Positions 26,773 to 40,117 of a DNA stretch of 64,000 nucleotides are shown piece by piece. The stretch is taken from NCBI GenBank assembly GCA_958298945.1, contig CATQJD010000111.1:2578165-2642164 (forward strand), written 5' to 3'. Every line of letters begins with the position of its first letter. Position 1 is the first letter of the stretch. A program made the translations under genes and the position numbers. Source of the stretch: Atherix ibis (taxonomy: Eukaryota; Arthropoda; Insecta; Diptera; Athericidae). The notes beneath the pieces were generated by a model. That model searched no databases. It was not told the DNA's origin and saw only the letters and a program-made list of their open reading frames with translations.

Positions 26773-29700
26773 TCATATTCCTCTTAAACAGACTACTTCA
26801 TATTCCTCTTAAAAATACTACTTCATATTCCTCTTAAACATACTACTTCATATTCCACTTAAATATACTGCTTCATATTCCTCTTAAACATACTACTTCA
26901 TATTCCTCTTAAACATACTACTTTATATTCCTCTTAAACATACTACTTCATATTCCTCTTAAACATACTACTTCATATTCCTCTTAAATATACTGCTTCA
27001 TATTCCTCTTAAATATACTACTTCATATTCCTCTTAAACATACTACTTCATATTCCTCTTAAACATACTACTTCATATTCCTCTTAAACATACTACTTCA
27101 TATTCCACTTAAATATACTGCTTCATATTCCTCTTAAACATACTACTTCATATTATTCTTAAACATACTACTTCATATTCCTCTTAAACATACTACTTCA
27201 CATTCCTCTTAAACATACTGCTTCATATTCCTCTTAAACATACTACTTCATATTCCTCTTAAACATACTACTTCACATTCCTTTTAAACATACTACTTCA
27301 TATTCCTCTTTAATATAGTACTTCATATTCCTCCAAAACATACTACTTCAAATTCCTCTTAAACATACTAATTCATATTCCTCTTAAACATACTACTTTA
27401 TATTCCTTTTAAACATACTACTTCATATTCCTCTTAAATATACTACTTCATATTCCTCTTAAACATACTACTTCACATTCCTCTTAAACATACTACTTCA
27501 TATTCCTATTAAACATACTACTTTATATTCCTTTTAAACATACTACTTCATATTCCTTTTAAACATACTACTTCATATTCCTCTTAAACATACTACTTCA
27601 TATTCCTCTTAAATGTACTACTTCATATTCCTCTTAAACAAACTACTTCATATTCCTCTTAAATATACTACTTCATATTCCTCTTAAACAAACTACTTCA
27701 TATTCCTCTTAAATATACTACTTCATGTTCCTCTTAAACATACTACTTCACATTCCTTTCTAAACATACAACTTCATATTCCTCTTAAATATACTACTTC
27801 ATATTCCTCTTAAACATACTACTTCACATTCCTCTTAAACATACTACTTCATATTCCTCTTAAATATACTACTTCATATTTCTCTTAAACATACTACTTT
27901 ATATTCCTCTTAATCATACTACTTCATATTCCTCTTAAACATACTACTTCATATTCCTCTTAAATATACTACTTCATATTCCTCTTAAATGTACTACTTC
28001 ATATTCCTCTTAAACAAACTACTTCATATTCCTCTTAAATATACTACTTCATATTCCTCTTAAACATACTACTTCACATTCCTTTCTAAACATACTACTT
28101 CATATTCCTCTTAAATATACTACTTCATATTCCTCTTAAACATACTACTTCAAATTCCTCTTAAACATACTACTTCATATTCCTCTTAAATATACTACTT
28201 CATATTCGTCTTAAACCAACTACTTCATATTCCTCTTAAACATACTACTTCATATTCCTCTTAAACATACTACTTTATATTCCTCTTAAACATACTACTT
28301 CATATTCCTCTTAAACGTTCTACTTCATATTCCTCTTAAATATACTACTTCATATTCCTCTTAAATATACTACTTCATATTCCTCTTAAATATACTACTT
28401 CATATTCCTCTTAAATATACTACTTCATATTCCTCTTAAACATACTACTTCATATTCCTCTTAAACATACTACTTCATATTCCTCTTAAACATACTACTT
28501 CATATTCCACTTAAATATACTGCTTCATATTCCTCTTAAACATACTACTTCATATTCCTCTTAAACATACTACTTTATATTCCTCTTAAATATACTACTT
28601 CATATTCCTCTTAAACATACTACTTCATATTCCACTTAAATATACTACTTCATATTTCTCTTAAACATACTACTTCATATTCCTCTTAAACGTTCTACTT
28701 CATATTCCTCTTAAACATACTACTTCATATTCCTCTTAAACATACTACTTCATATTCCTCTTAAACATTCTACTTCATATTCCTCTTAAATATACTACTT
28801 CATATTCCTCTTAAACATACTACTTCATATTCCTCTTAAATATACTGCTTCATATTCCTCTTAAATATACTACTTCATATTCCTCTTAAACATACTACTT
28901 CATATTCCTCTTAAACATACTACTTCATATTCCTCTTAAACATACTACTTCATATTCCTCTTAAACATACTACTTCATATTCCACTTAAATATACTACTT
29001 CATATTTTTCTTACACATACTACTTCATATTCCTCTTAAACGTTCTACTTCATATTCCTCTTAAACATACTACTTCATATTCCTCTTAAACATACTACTT
29101 CATATTCCTCTTAAACATACTACTTCATATTCCTCTTAAACATACTACTTCATATTCCTCTTAAATATACTACTTCATATTCCTCTTAAATATACTACTT
29201 CATATATCTCTTAAACATACTACTTCATATTCCTCTTAAATATACTACTTCATATTCCTCTTAAACATACTACTTCATATTCCTCTGAAATGTACTACTT
29301 CATATTCCTCTTAAACAAACTACTTCATATTCCTCTTAAATATACTACTTCATATTCCTCTTAAATATACTACTTCATATTCCTCTTAAACAAACTACTT
29401 CATATTCCTCTTAAATATACTACTTCATATTCCTCTTAAACATACTACTTCACATTCCTTTCTAAACATACTACTTCATATTCCTCTTAAATATACTACT
29501 TCATATTCCTCTTAAACATACTACTTCACATTCCTCTTAAGCATACTACTTCATATTCCTCTTAAATATACTACTTCATATTTCTCTTAAACATACTACT
29601 TTATATTCCTCTTAAACATACTACTTCATATTCCTCTTAAACATACTACTTCATATTCCTCTTAAATATACTACTTCATATTCCTCTTAAATGTACTACT

Positions 29701-31778
29701 TCATATTCCTCTTAAACAAACTACTTCATATTCCTCTTAAATATACTACTTCATATTCCTCTTAAACATACTACTTCACATTCCTTTCTAAACATACTAC
29801 TTCATATTCCTCTTAAATATACTACTTCATATTCCTCTTAAACATACTTCTTCACATTCCTCTTAAACATACTACTTCATAATCCTCTTAAATATACTAC
29901 TTCATATTCCTCTTAAACAAACTACTTCATATTCCTCTTAAACATACTACTTCATATTCCTCTTAAACATACTACTTTATATTCCTCTTAAACATACTAC
30001 TTCATATTCCTCTTAAACGTTCTACTTCATATTCCTCTTAAATATACTACTTCATATTCCTCTTAAATATACTACTTCATATTCCTCTTAAATATACTAC
30101 TTCATATTCCTCTTAAATATACTACTTCATATTCCTCTTAAACATACTACTTCATATTCCTCTTAAATATACTACTTCATATTCCTCTTAAACATACTAC
30201 TTCATATTCCTCTTAAATATACTGCTTCATATTCCTCTTAAATATACTACTACATATTCCTCTTAAACATACTACTTCATATTCCTCTTAAACATACTAC
30301 TTCATATTCCTCTTAAACATACTACTTCATATTCCTCTTAAACATACTACTTCATATTCCACTTAAATATACTACTTCATATTTCTCTTAAACATACTAC
30401 TTCATATTCCTCTTAAACGTTCTACTTCATATTCCTCTTAAACATACTACTTCATATTCCTCTTAAACATACTACTTCATATTCCTCTTAAACATACTAC
30501 TTCATATTCCTCTTAAACATACTACTTCATATTCCTCTTAAATATACTACTTCATATTCCTCTTAAATATACTACTTTATATATCTCTTAAACATACTAC
30601 TTCATATTCCTCTTAAATATACTACTTCATATTCCTCTTAAACATACTACTTCATATTCCTCTTAAATGTACTACTTCATATTACTCTTAAACAAACTAC
30701 TTCATATTCCTCTTAAATATACTACTTCATATTCCTCTTAAATATACTACTTCATATTCCTCTTAAACAAACTACTTAATATTCCTCTTAAATATACTAC
30801 TTCATATTCCTCTTAAACATACTACTTCACATTCCTTTCTAAACATTCTACTTCATATTCCTCTTAAATATACTACTTCATATTCCTCTTAAACATACTA
30901 CTTAACATTCCTCTTAAACATACTACTTCATATTCCTCTTAAATATACTATTTCATTTTTCTCTTAAACATACTACTTTATATTCCTCTTAAACATACTA
31001 CTTCATATTCCTCTTAAACATACTACTTCATATTCCTCTTAAATATACTACTTCATATTCCTCTAAAATGTACTACTTCATATTCCTCTTAAACAAACTA
31101 CTTCATATTCCTCTTAAATATACTACTTCATATTCCTCTTAAACATACTACTTAACATTCCTTTCTAAACATACTACTTCATATTCCTCTTAAATATACT
31201 ACTTCATATTCCTCTTAAACATACTACTTCACATTCCTCTTAAACATACTACTTCATATTCCTCTTAAATATACTACTTCATATTCCTCTTAAACAAACT
31301 ACTTCATATTCCTCTTAAACATACTACTTCATATTGCTCTTAAACATACTACTTTATATTCCTCTTAAACATACTACTTCATATTCCTCTTAAACGTTCT
31401 ACTTCATATTCCTCTTAAATATACTACTTCATATTCCTCTTAAATATACTACTTCATATTCCTCTTAAATATACTACTTCATATTCCTCTTAAATATACT
31501 ATTTCATATTCCTCTTAAACATACTACTTCATATTCCTCTTAAACATACTACTTCATATTCCTCTTAAACATACTACTTTATATTCCTCTTAAACATACT
31601 ACTTCATATTCCTCTTAAACATACTACTTCATATTCCTCTTAAATATACTACTTCATATTCCTCTTAAATATACTACTTCATATTTCTCTTAAACATACT
31701 ACTTCATATTCCTCTTAAGCATACTACTTCATATTCCTCTTAAACATACTACTTCATATTCCTCTTAAACATACTACT

Positions 31779-31793
31779 CTTAAATATACTACT
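31779..31793 (+). repeat. 15-bp truncated monomer
   Basis: CATACTACTCTTAAATATAC: the first ten bases of a monomer are missing, joining ACTACT directly to CTTAAATAT. The same 15-mer is at 33648-33662, copied with the 1,869-bp duplication. The repeated CT at the join suggests a microhomology deletion. Confidence 0.9.
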
Positions 31794-31992
31794 TCATTTT
31801 CCTCTTAAACATACTACTTCACATTCCTTTTAAACATACTACTTCATATTCCTCTTAAATGTACTACTTCATATTCCTCTTAAACAAACTACTTCATATT
31901 CCTCTTAAATATACTACTTCATATTCCTCTTAAACAAACTACTTCATATTCCTCTTAAATATACTACTTCATATTTCTCTTAAACATACTAC

Positions 31993-32020
31993 ATCACATA
32001 TTCCTCTTAAATATACTACT
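31993..32020 (+). repeat. CACATATTCC 27-bp monomer type, first copy
   Basis: A two-base gain gives TCACATATTCC. The form recurs at 33863, 35622, 37977, 38304, 41934 and 42261, all in the 32-42 kb part. The last four are paired at the 3,957-bp offset. It is a marker private to the middle of the window. Confidence 0.85.
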
Positions 32021-32891
32021 TCATATTTCTCTTAAACATACTACTTTATATTACTCTTAAACATACTACTTCATATTCCTCTTAAACATACTACTTCATA
32101 TTCCTCTTAAATATACTACTTCTTATTCCTCTTAAATGTACTACTTCATATTCCTCTTAAACAAACTACTTCATATTCCTCTTAAATATACTACTTTATA
32201 TTCCTCTTAAACATACTACTTCACATTCCTTTCTAAACATACTACTTCATATTCCTCTTAAATATACTACTTCATATTCCTCTTAAACATACTACTTCAC
32301 ATTCCTCTTAAACATACTACTTCATATTCCTCTTAAATATACTACTTCATATTCCTCTTAAACAAACTACTTCATATTCCTCTTAAACATACTACTTCAT
32401 ATTCCTCTTAAACATACTACTTTATATTCCTCTTTAACATACTACTTCATATTCCTCTTAAACGTTCTCCTTCATATTCCTCTTAAATATACTACTTCAT
32501 ATTCCTCTTAAATATACTACTTCATATTCCTCTTAAATATAGTACTTCATATTCCTCTTAAATATACTACTTCATATTCCTCTTAAACATACTACTTCAT
32601 ATTCCTCTTAAACATACTACTTCATATTCCTCTTAAACATACAACTTCATATTCCACTTAAATATACTGCTTCATATTTCCCTTAAACATACTACTTCAT
32701 ATTCCTCTTAAACATACTACTTCACATTCCTCTTAAACATACTACTTCATATTCCTCTTAAATATACTACTTCATATTCCTCTTAAACAAACTACTTCAT
32801 ATTCCTCTTAAACATACTACTTCATATTCCTCTTAAACATACTACTTTATATTCCTCTTAAACATACTACTTCATATTCCTCTTAAACGTT

Positions 32892-34596
32892 CTACTTCAT
32901 ATTCCTCTTAAATATACTACTTCATATTCCTCTAAAATGTACTACTTCATATTCCTCTTAAACAAACTACTTCATATTCCTCTTAAATATACTACTTCAT
33001 ATTCCTCTTAAACATACTACTTAAAATTCCTTTCTAAACATACTACTTCATATTCCTCTTAAATATACTACTTCATATTCCTCTTAAACATACTACTTCA
33101 CATTCCTCTTAAACATACTACTTCATATTCCTCTTAAATATACTACTTCATATTCCTTTTAAACAAACTACTTCATATTCCTCTTAAACATACTACTTCA
33201 TATTCCTCTTAAACATACTACTTTATATTCCTCTTAAACATACTACTTCATATTCCTCTTAAACGTTCTACTTCATATTCCTCTTAAATATACTACTTCA
33301 TATTCCTCTTAAATATACTACTTCATATTCCTCTTAAATATACTACTTCATATTCCTCTTAAATATACTATTTCATATTCCTCTTAAACATACTACTTCA
33401 TATTCCTCTTAAACATACTACTTCATATTCCTCTTAAACATACTACTTTATATTCCTCTTAAACATACTACTTCATATTCCTCTTAAACATACTACGTCA
33501 TATTCCTCTTAAATATACTACTTCATATTCCTCTTAAATATACTACTTCATATTTCTCTTAAACATACTACTTCATATTCCTCTTAAGCATACTACTTCA
33601 TATTCCTCTTAAACATACTACTTCATATTCCTCTTAAACATACTACTCTTAAATATACTACTTCATTTTCCTCTTAAACATACTACTTCACATTCCTTTT
33701 AAACATACTACTTCATATTCCTCTTAAATGTACTACTTCATGTTCCTCTTAAACAAACTACTTCATATTCCTCTTAAATATACTACTTCATATTCCTCTT
33801 AAACAAACTACTTCATATTCCTCTTAAATATACTACTTCATATTTCTCTTAAACATACTACTTCACATATTCCTCTTAAATATACTACTTCATATTTCTC
33901 TTAAACATACTACTTTATATTACTCTTAAACATACTACTTCATATTCCTCTTAAACATACGTGTACTACTTCATATTCCTCTTAAATATACTACTTCTTA
34001 TTCCTCTTAAATGTACTACTTCATATTCCTCTTAAACAAACTACTTCATATTCCTCTTAAATATACTACTTTATATTCCTCTTAAACATACTACTTCACA
34101 TTCCTTTCTAAACATACTACTTCATATTCCTCTTAAATATACTACTTCATATTCCTCTTAAACATACTACTTCACATTCCTCTTAAACATACTACTTCAT
34201 ATTCCTCTTAAATATACTACTTCATATTCCTCTTAAACAAACTACTTCATATTCCTCTTAAACATACTACTTCATATTCCTCTTAAACATACTACTTTAT
34301 ATTCCTCTTTAACATACTACTTCATATTCCTCTTAAACGTTCTCCTTCATATTCCTCTTAAATATACTACTTCATATTCCTCTTAAATATACTACTTCAT
34401 ATTCCTCTTAAATATAGTACTTCATATTCCTCTTAAATATACTACTTCATATTCCTCTTAAACATACTACTTCATATTCCTCTTAAACATACTACTTCAT
34501 ATTCCTCTTAAACATACAACTTCATATTCCACTTAAATATACTGCTTCATATTTCCCTTAAACATACTACTTCATATTCCTCTTAAACATACTACT
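32892..34596 (+). repeat. Copy B of 1,869-bp-offset duplication
   Basis: Partner of 31023-32720, ending near 34596 where TTTATATTCC replaces copy A's TCACATTCC. Between the copies, 32721-32891 carries the tail of a 240-bp module (AAACAAAC to AACGTTC). Private changes include ATGTTCC near 33741, CTACGTCATATT near 33496 and the GTGTAC-type gain at 33960. Confidence 0.92.
33940..33970 (+). repeat. 31-bp monomer with six-base gain
   Basis: It reads AAACATACGTGTACTACTT where the duplicate (about 32071-32095) has AAACATACTACTT. The six added bases give TACGTGTAC. Since copy A lacks it, it arose after the duplication. Its sequence resembles the CGTA gain at 26762. Confidence 0.88.
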
Positions 34597-36160
34597 TTAT
34601 ATTCCTCTTAAACATACTACTTCATATTCCTCTTAAACATACTACTTCATATTCCTCTTAAATATACTACTTCATATTCCTCTTAAATATACTACTTCAT
34701 ATTTCTCTTAAACATACTACTTCATATTCCTCTTAAGCATACTACTTCATATTCCTCTTAAACATACTACTTCATATTCCTCTTAAACATACTATTTCAT
34801 ATTCCTCTTAAATATACTGCTTCATATTCCTCTTAAACATACTACTTCTTATTCCTCTTAAATATACTGCTTTATATTCCTCTTAAATATACTACTTCAT
34901 ATTCCCCTTAAACATACTACTTCATATTCCTCTTAAACATACTACTTCATATTCCTCTTAAACATACTACTTCATATTCCTCTTAAACATACTACTTCAT
35001 ATTCCACTTAAATATACTACTTCATATTTCTCTTAAACATACTACTTCATATTCCTCTTAAACGTTCTACTTCATATTCCTCTTAAACATACTACTTCAT
35101 ATTCCTCTTAAACATACTACTTCATATTCCTCTTAAACATACAACTTCATATTCCTCTTAAACATACTACTTCATATTCTTCTTAAATATACTACTTCAT
35201 ATTCCTCTTAAATATACTACTTCATATATCTCTTAAACATACTACTTCATATTCCTCTTAAATATACTACTTCATATTCCTCTTAAACATACTACTTCAT
35301 ATTCCTCTTAAATGTACTACTTCATATTCCTCTTAAACAAACTACTTCATATTCCTCTTAAATATACTACTTCATATTCCTCTTAAATATACTACTTCAT
35401 ATTCCTCTTAAACATACTACTTCATATTCCTCTTAAACATACTACTTCACATTCCTCTTAAACATACTACTTCATATTCCTCTTAAATATACAAATTCAC
35501 ATTCCTCTGAAACATACTACTTCATATTCCTCTTAAATATACTACTTCATATTCCACTTAAATATACTACTTCATATTCCTCTGAAACATACTACTTCAT
35601 ATTCCTCTTAAACATACTACTTCACATATTCCTCTTACACATACTACTTCATATTCCTCTTAAACATACTACTTCATACTCCTCTTAAACATACTACTTC
35701 ACATTCCTTTTAAACATACTGCTTCATATTCCTCTTAAACATACTACTTCATATTCCTCTTAAACATACTACTTCACATTCCTTTTAAACATACTACTTC
35801 ATATTCCTCTTAAATATACTAATTCATATTCCTCTTAAACATACTACTTCACATTTCTCTTAAACATACTACTTCATATTCCTCTTAAACATACTACTTT
35901 ATATTCTTTTTAAACATACTACTTCATATTCCTCTTAAATATACTACTTAATATTCCTCTTAAACATACTACTTCACATTCCTCTTAAACATACTATTTC
36001 ATATTCCTCTTAAACATACTACTTTATATTCCTTTTAAACATACTACTTCATATTCCTCTTAAATATAATACTTCATTTTCCTCTTAAACATACTACTTT
36101 ATATTCCTTTTAAACATACTACTTCATATTCCTTTTAAACAGACTACTTCATATTCCTCT

Positions 36161-39100
36161 TAAACATACTACTTCATATTCCTCTTAAATGTACTACTTC
36201 ATATTCCTCTTAAACAAACTACTTCATATTCCTCTTAAATATACTACTTCATATTCCTCTTAAATATACTACTTCATAATCCTCTTAAATGTACTACTTC
36301 ATATTCCTCTTAAACAAACTACTTCATATTCCTCTTAAATATACTACTTCATATTCCTCTTAAACATATAACTTCACATTCCTTTCTAAACATACTACTT
36401 CATATTCCTCTTAAATATACTACATCATATTCCTCTTAAACATACTACTTCACATTCCTCTTAAACATACTACTTCATATTCCTCTTAAATATACTACTT
36501 CATATTCTTCTTAAACAAACTACTTCATATTCCTCTTAAACATACTACTTCATATTCCTCTTAAACATACTACTTTATATTCCTCTTAAACATACTACTT
36601 CATATTCCTCTTAAACGTTCTACTTCATATTCCTCTTAAATATACTACTTCATATTCCTCTTAAATATACTACTTCATATTCCTCTTAAATATACTACTT
36701 CAAATTCCTCTTAAACATACTACTTTATATTCCTCTTAAACATACTACTTCATATTCCTATTAAACATACTACTTCATATTCCACTTAAATATGCTGCTT
36801 CATATTCCTCTTAAACATACTACTTCATATTCCTCCTAAACATACTACTTTATATTCCTCTTAAACATACTACTTCATATTCCTGTTAAACATACTACTT
36901 CATATTCCTCTTAAATATACTACTTCATATTCCTCTTAAATATACTACTTCATATTTCTCTTAAACATAATACTTCATATTCCTCTTAAGCATACTACTT
37001 CATATTTCTCTTAAACATACTACTTCATATTCCTCTTAAACATACTACTTCATATTCCTCTTAAATATACTACTTCATATTCCTCTTTAACATAATACTT
37101 CATATTCCTCTTAAATATACTGCTTCATATTCCTCTTAAATAAACTACTTCATATTCCTCTTAAACATACTACTTCATATTCCTCTTAAACATACTCCTT
37201 CATATTCCTCTTAAGCATACTACTTCATATTCCTCTTAAACATACTACTTCATATTCCACTTAAATATACTACTTCATATTTCTCTTAAACATACATCTT
37301 CATATTCCTCTTAAACGTTCTACTTCATATTCCTCTTAAACATACTACTTCATATTCCTCTTAAATATACTACTTCATATTCCTCTTAAACATACTACTT
37401 CACATTCCTCTTAAACATACTACTTCACTTATTCCTCTTAAACATACTACTTCATATTCCTCTTAAACATACTACTTCATATTCCTCTTAAACATACTAC
37501 TTCACATTCCTCTTAAACATACTGCTTCATATTCCTCTTAAACATACTACTTCATATTCCTCTTAAACCTACTACTTTACATTCCTTTTAAACATACTAC
37601 TTCATATTCCTCTTAAATGTACTACTTCATATTCCTCTTAAACATACTACTTCACATTCCTCTTAAACATACTACTTCATATTCCTCTTAAACATACTAC
37701 TTTATATTCTTTTTAAACATACTACTTCATATTCCTCTTAAATATACTACTTAATATTCCTCTTAAACTTACTACTTCACATTCCTCTTAAACATACTAC
37801 TTCATATTCCTCTTAAACATACTACTTTGTATTCCTTTTAAACATACTACTTTATATTCCTCTTAAATATAATACTTCATTTTCCTCTTAAACATACTAC
37901 TTTATATTCCTCTTAAACATACTACTTCATATTCCTCTTAAACATACTACTTCACATTCCTCTTAAACATACTACTTCACATATTCCTCTTAAACATACT
38001 ACTTCATATTCCTCTTAACCATACTACTTCATATTCCTCTTAAACATACTACTTCACATTCCTCTTAAACATACTGCTTCATATTCCTCTTAAACATACT
38101 ACTTCATATTTCTCTTAAACATACTACTTCACATTCCTTTTAAACATACTACTTCATATTCCTCTTAAACATACAAATTCACATTCCTCTTAAACATACT
38201 ACTTCATATTCCTCTTAAATATACTACTTCATATTCCACTTTAATATACTACTTCATATTCCTCTTAAACATACTACTTCATATTCCTCTTAAACATACT
38301 ACTTCACATATTCCTCTTAAACATACTACTTCATATTCCTCTTAAACATACTACTTCATATTCCTCTTAAACATACTACTTCACATTCCTCTTAAACATA
38401 CTACTTCATTTTCCTCTTAAACATACTACTTTATATTCCTTTTAAACATACTACTTCATATTCCTCTTAAACATACTACTTCATATTCCTCTTAAATGTA
38501 CTACTTCATATTCCTCTTAAACAAACTACTTCATATTCCTCTTAAATATACTACTTCATATTCCTCTTAAATATACTACTTCATATTCCTCTTAAATGTA
38601 CTACTTCATATTCCTCTTAAACAAACTACTTCATATTCCTCTTAAAAATACTACTTCATATTCCTCTTAAACATACTACTTCATATTCCTCTTAAACATA
38701 CTACTTTATATTCCTCTTAAACATACTACTTCATATTCCTCTTAAACGTTCTACTTCATATTCCTCTTAAATATACTACTTCATATTCCTCTTAAATATA
38801 CTACTTCATATTCCTCTTAAATATACTACTTCATATTCCTCTTAAATATACTACTTCATATTCCTCTTAAACATACTACTTCATATTCCTCTTAAACATA
38901 CTACTTCATATTCCTTTTAAACATACTACTTCATATTCCACTTAAATATACTGCTTCATATTCCTCTTAAACATACTACTTCATATTCCTCTTAAACATA
39001 CTACTTTATATTCCTCTTAAACATACTACTTCATATTCCTCTTAAACATACTACTTCATATTCCTCTTAAATATACTACTTCATATTCCTCTTAAATATA

Positions 39101-40117
39101 CTACTTAATATTTCTCTTAAACATAATACTTCATATTCCTCTTAAGCATACTACTTCATATTCCTCTTAAACATACTACTTCATATTCCTCTTAAACATA
39201 CTACTTCATATTCCTCTTAAATATACTACTTCATATTCCTCTTAAACATACTACTTCATATTCCTCTTAAATATACTGCTTCATATTCCTCTTAAATATA
39301 CTACTTCATATTCCTCTTAAACATACTACTTCATATTCCTCTTAAACATACTCCTTCATATTCCTCTTAAACATACTACTTCATATTCCTCTTAAACATA
39401 CTACTTCATATTCCACTTAAATATACTACTTCATATTTCTCTTAAACATACTACTTCATATTCCTCTTAAACGTTCTACTTCATATTCCTCTTAAACATA
39501 CTACTTCATATTCCTCTTAAACATACTAATTCATATTCCTCTTAAACATACTACTTCATATTCCTCTTAAACATACTACTTCATATTCCTCTTAAATATA
39601 CTACTTCATATTCCTCTTAAATATACTACTTCATATATCTCTTAAACATACTACTTCATATTCCTCTTAAATATACTACTTCATATTCCTCTTAAACATA
39701 CTACTTCATATTCCTCTTAAATGTACTACTTCATATTCCTCTTAAACAAACTACTTCATATTGCTCTTAAATATACTACTTCATATTCCTCTTAAATATA
39801 CTACTTCATATTCCTCTTAAACATACTACTTCATATTCCTCTTAAACATACTACTTCACATTCCTCTTAAACATACTACTTCATATTCCTCTTAAACATA
39901 CAATTTCACATTCCTCTTAAACATACTACTTCATATTCCTCTTAAATATACTACTTCATATTCCACTTAAATATACTACTTCATATTCCTCTTAAACATA
40001 CTACTTCATATTCCTCTTAAACATACTACTTCATATTCCTCTTAAACATACTACTTCATATTCCTCTTAAACATACTACTTCATATTCCTCTTAAACATA
40101 CTACTTCACATTCCTTT
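36161..40117 (+). repeat. Copy A of 3.96-kb tandem duplication
   Basis: Matches 40118-44100 at 3,957 bases, rising to 3,982 after one monomer gain. Shared rare markers: CATAATCC (36276 and 40233), CATATAACTT beside the 26-mer (36374 and 40331), TATGCTGC (36791 and 40748), TTCACTTATTCC (37424 and 41381), TTTGTATTCC, CTTAACCATAC (38014 and 41971), two TCACATATTCC 27-mers, CTTAAAAATAC (38641 and 42623), CTAATTC, TTGCTC, CAATTTCAC and TTTTAAGC (40115 and 44097). Confidence 0.94.

Larger units (their letters stand above)
31023..32720 (+). repeat. Copy A of 1,869-bp-offset duplication
   Basis: Matches 32892-34596. Shared rare markers: CTCTAAAATGTAC (31061 and 32930), a 26-mer with TAAC or TAAA head (31153 and 33022), a 15-bp monomer (31779 and 33648), TTCATTTTCC (31793 and 33662), a CACATATTCC 27-mer (31994 and 33863), ATTACTC, TCTTATTCC (32121 and 33996), CTCTTTAAC, CGTTCTCC and ATAGTAC. 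The offset becomes 1,875 after six bases are gained in copy B. Confidence 0.93.
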
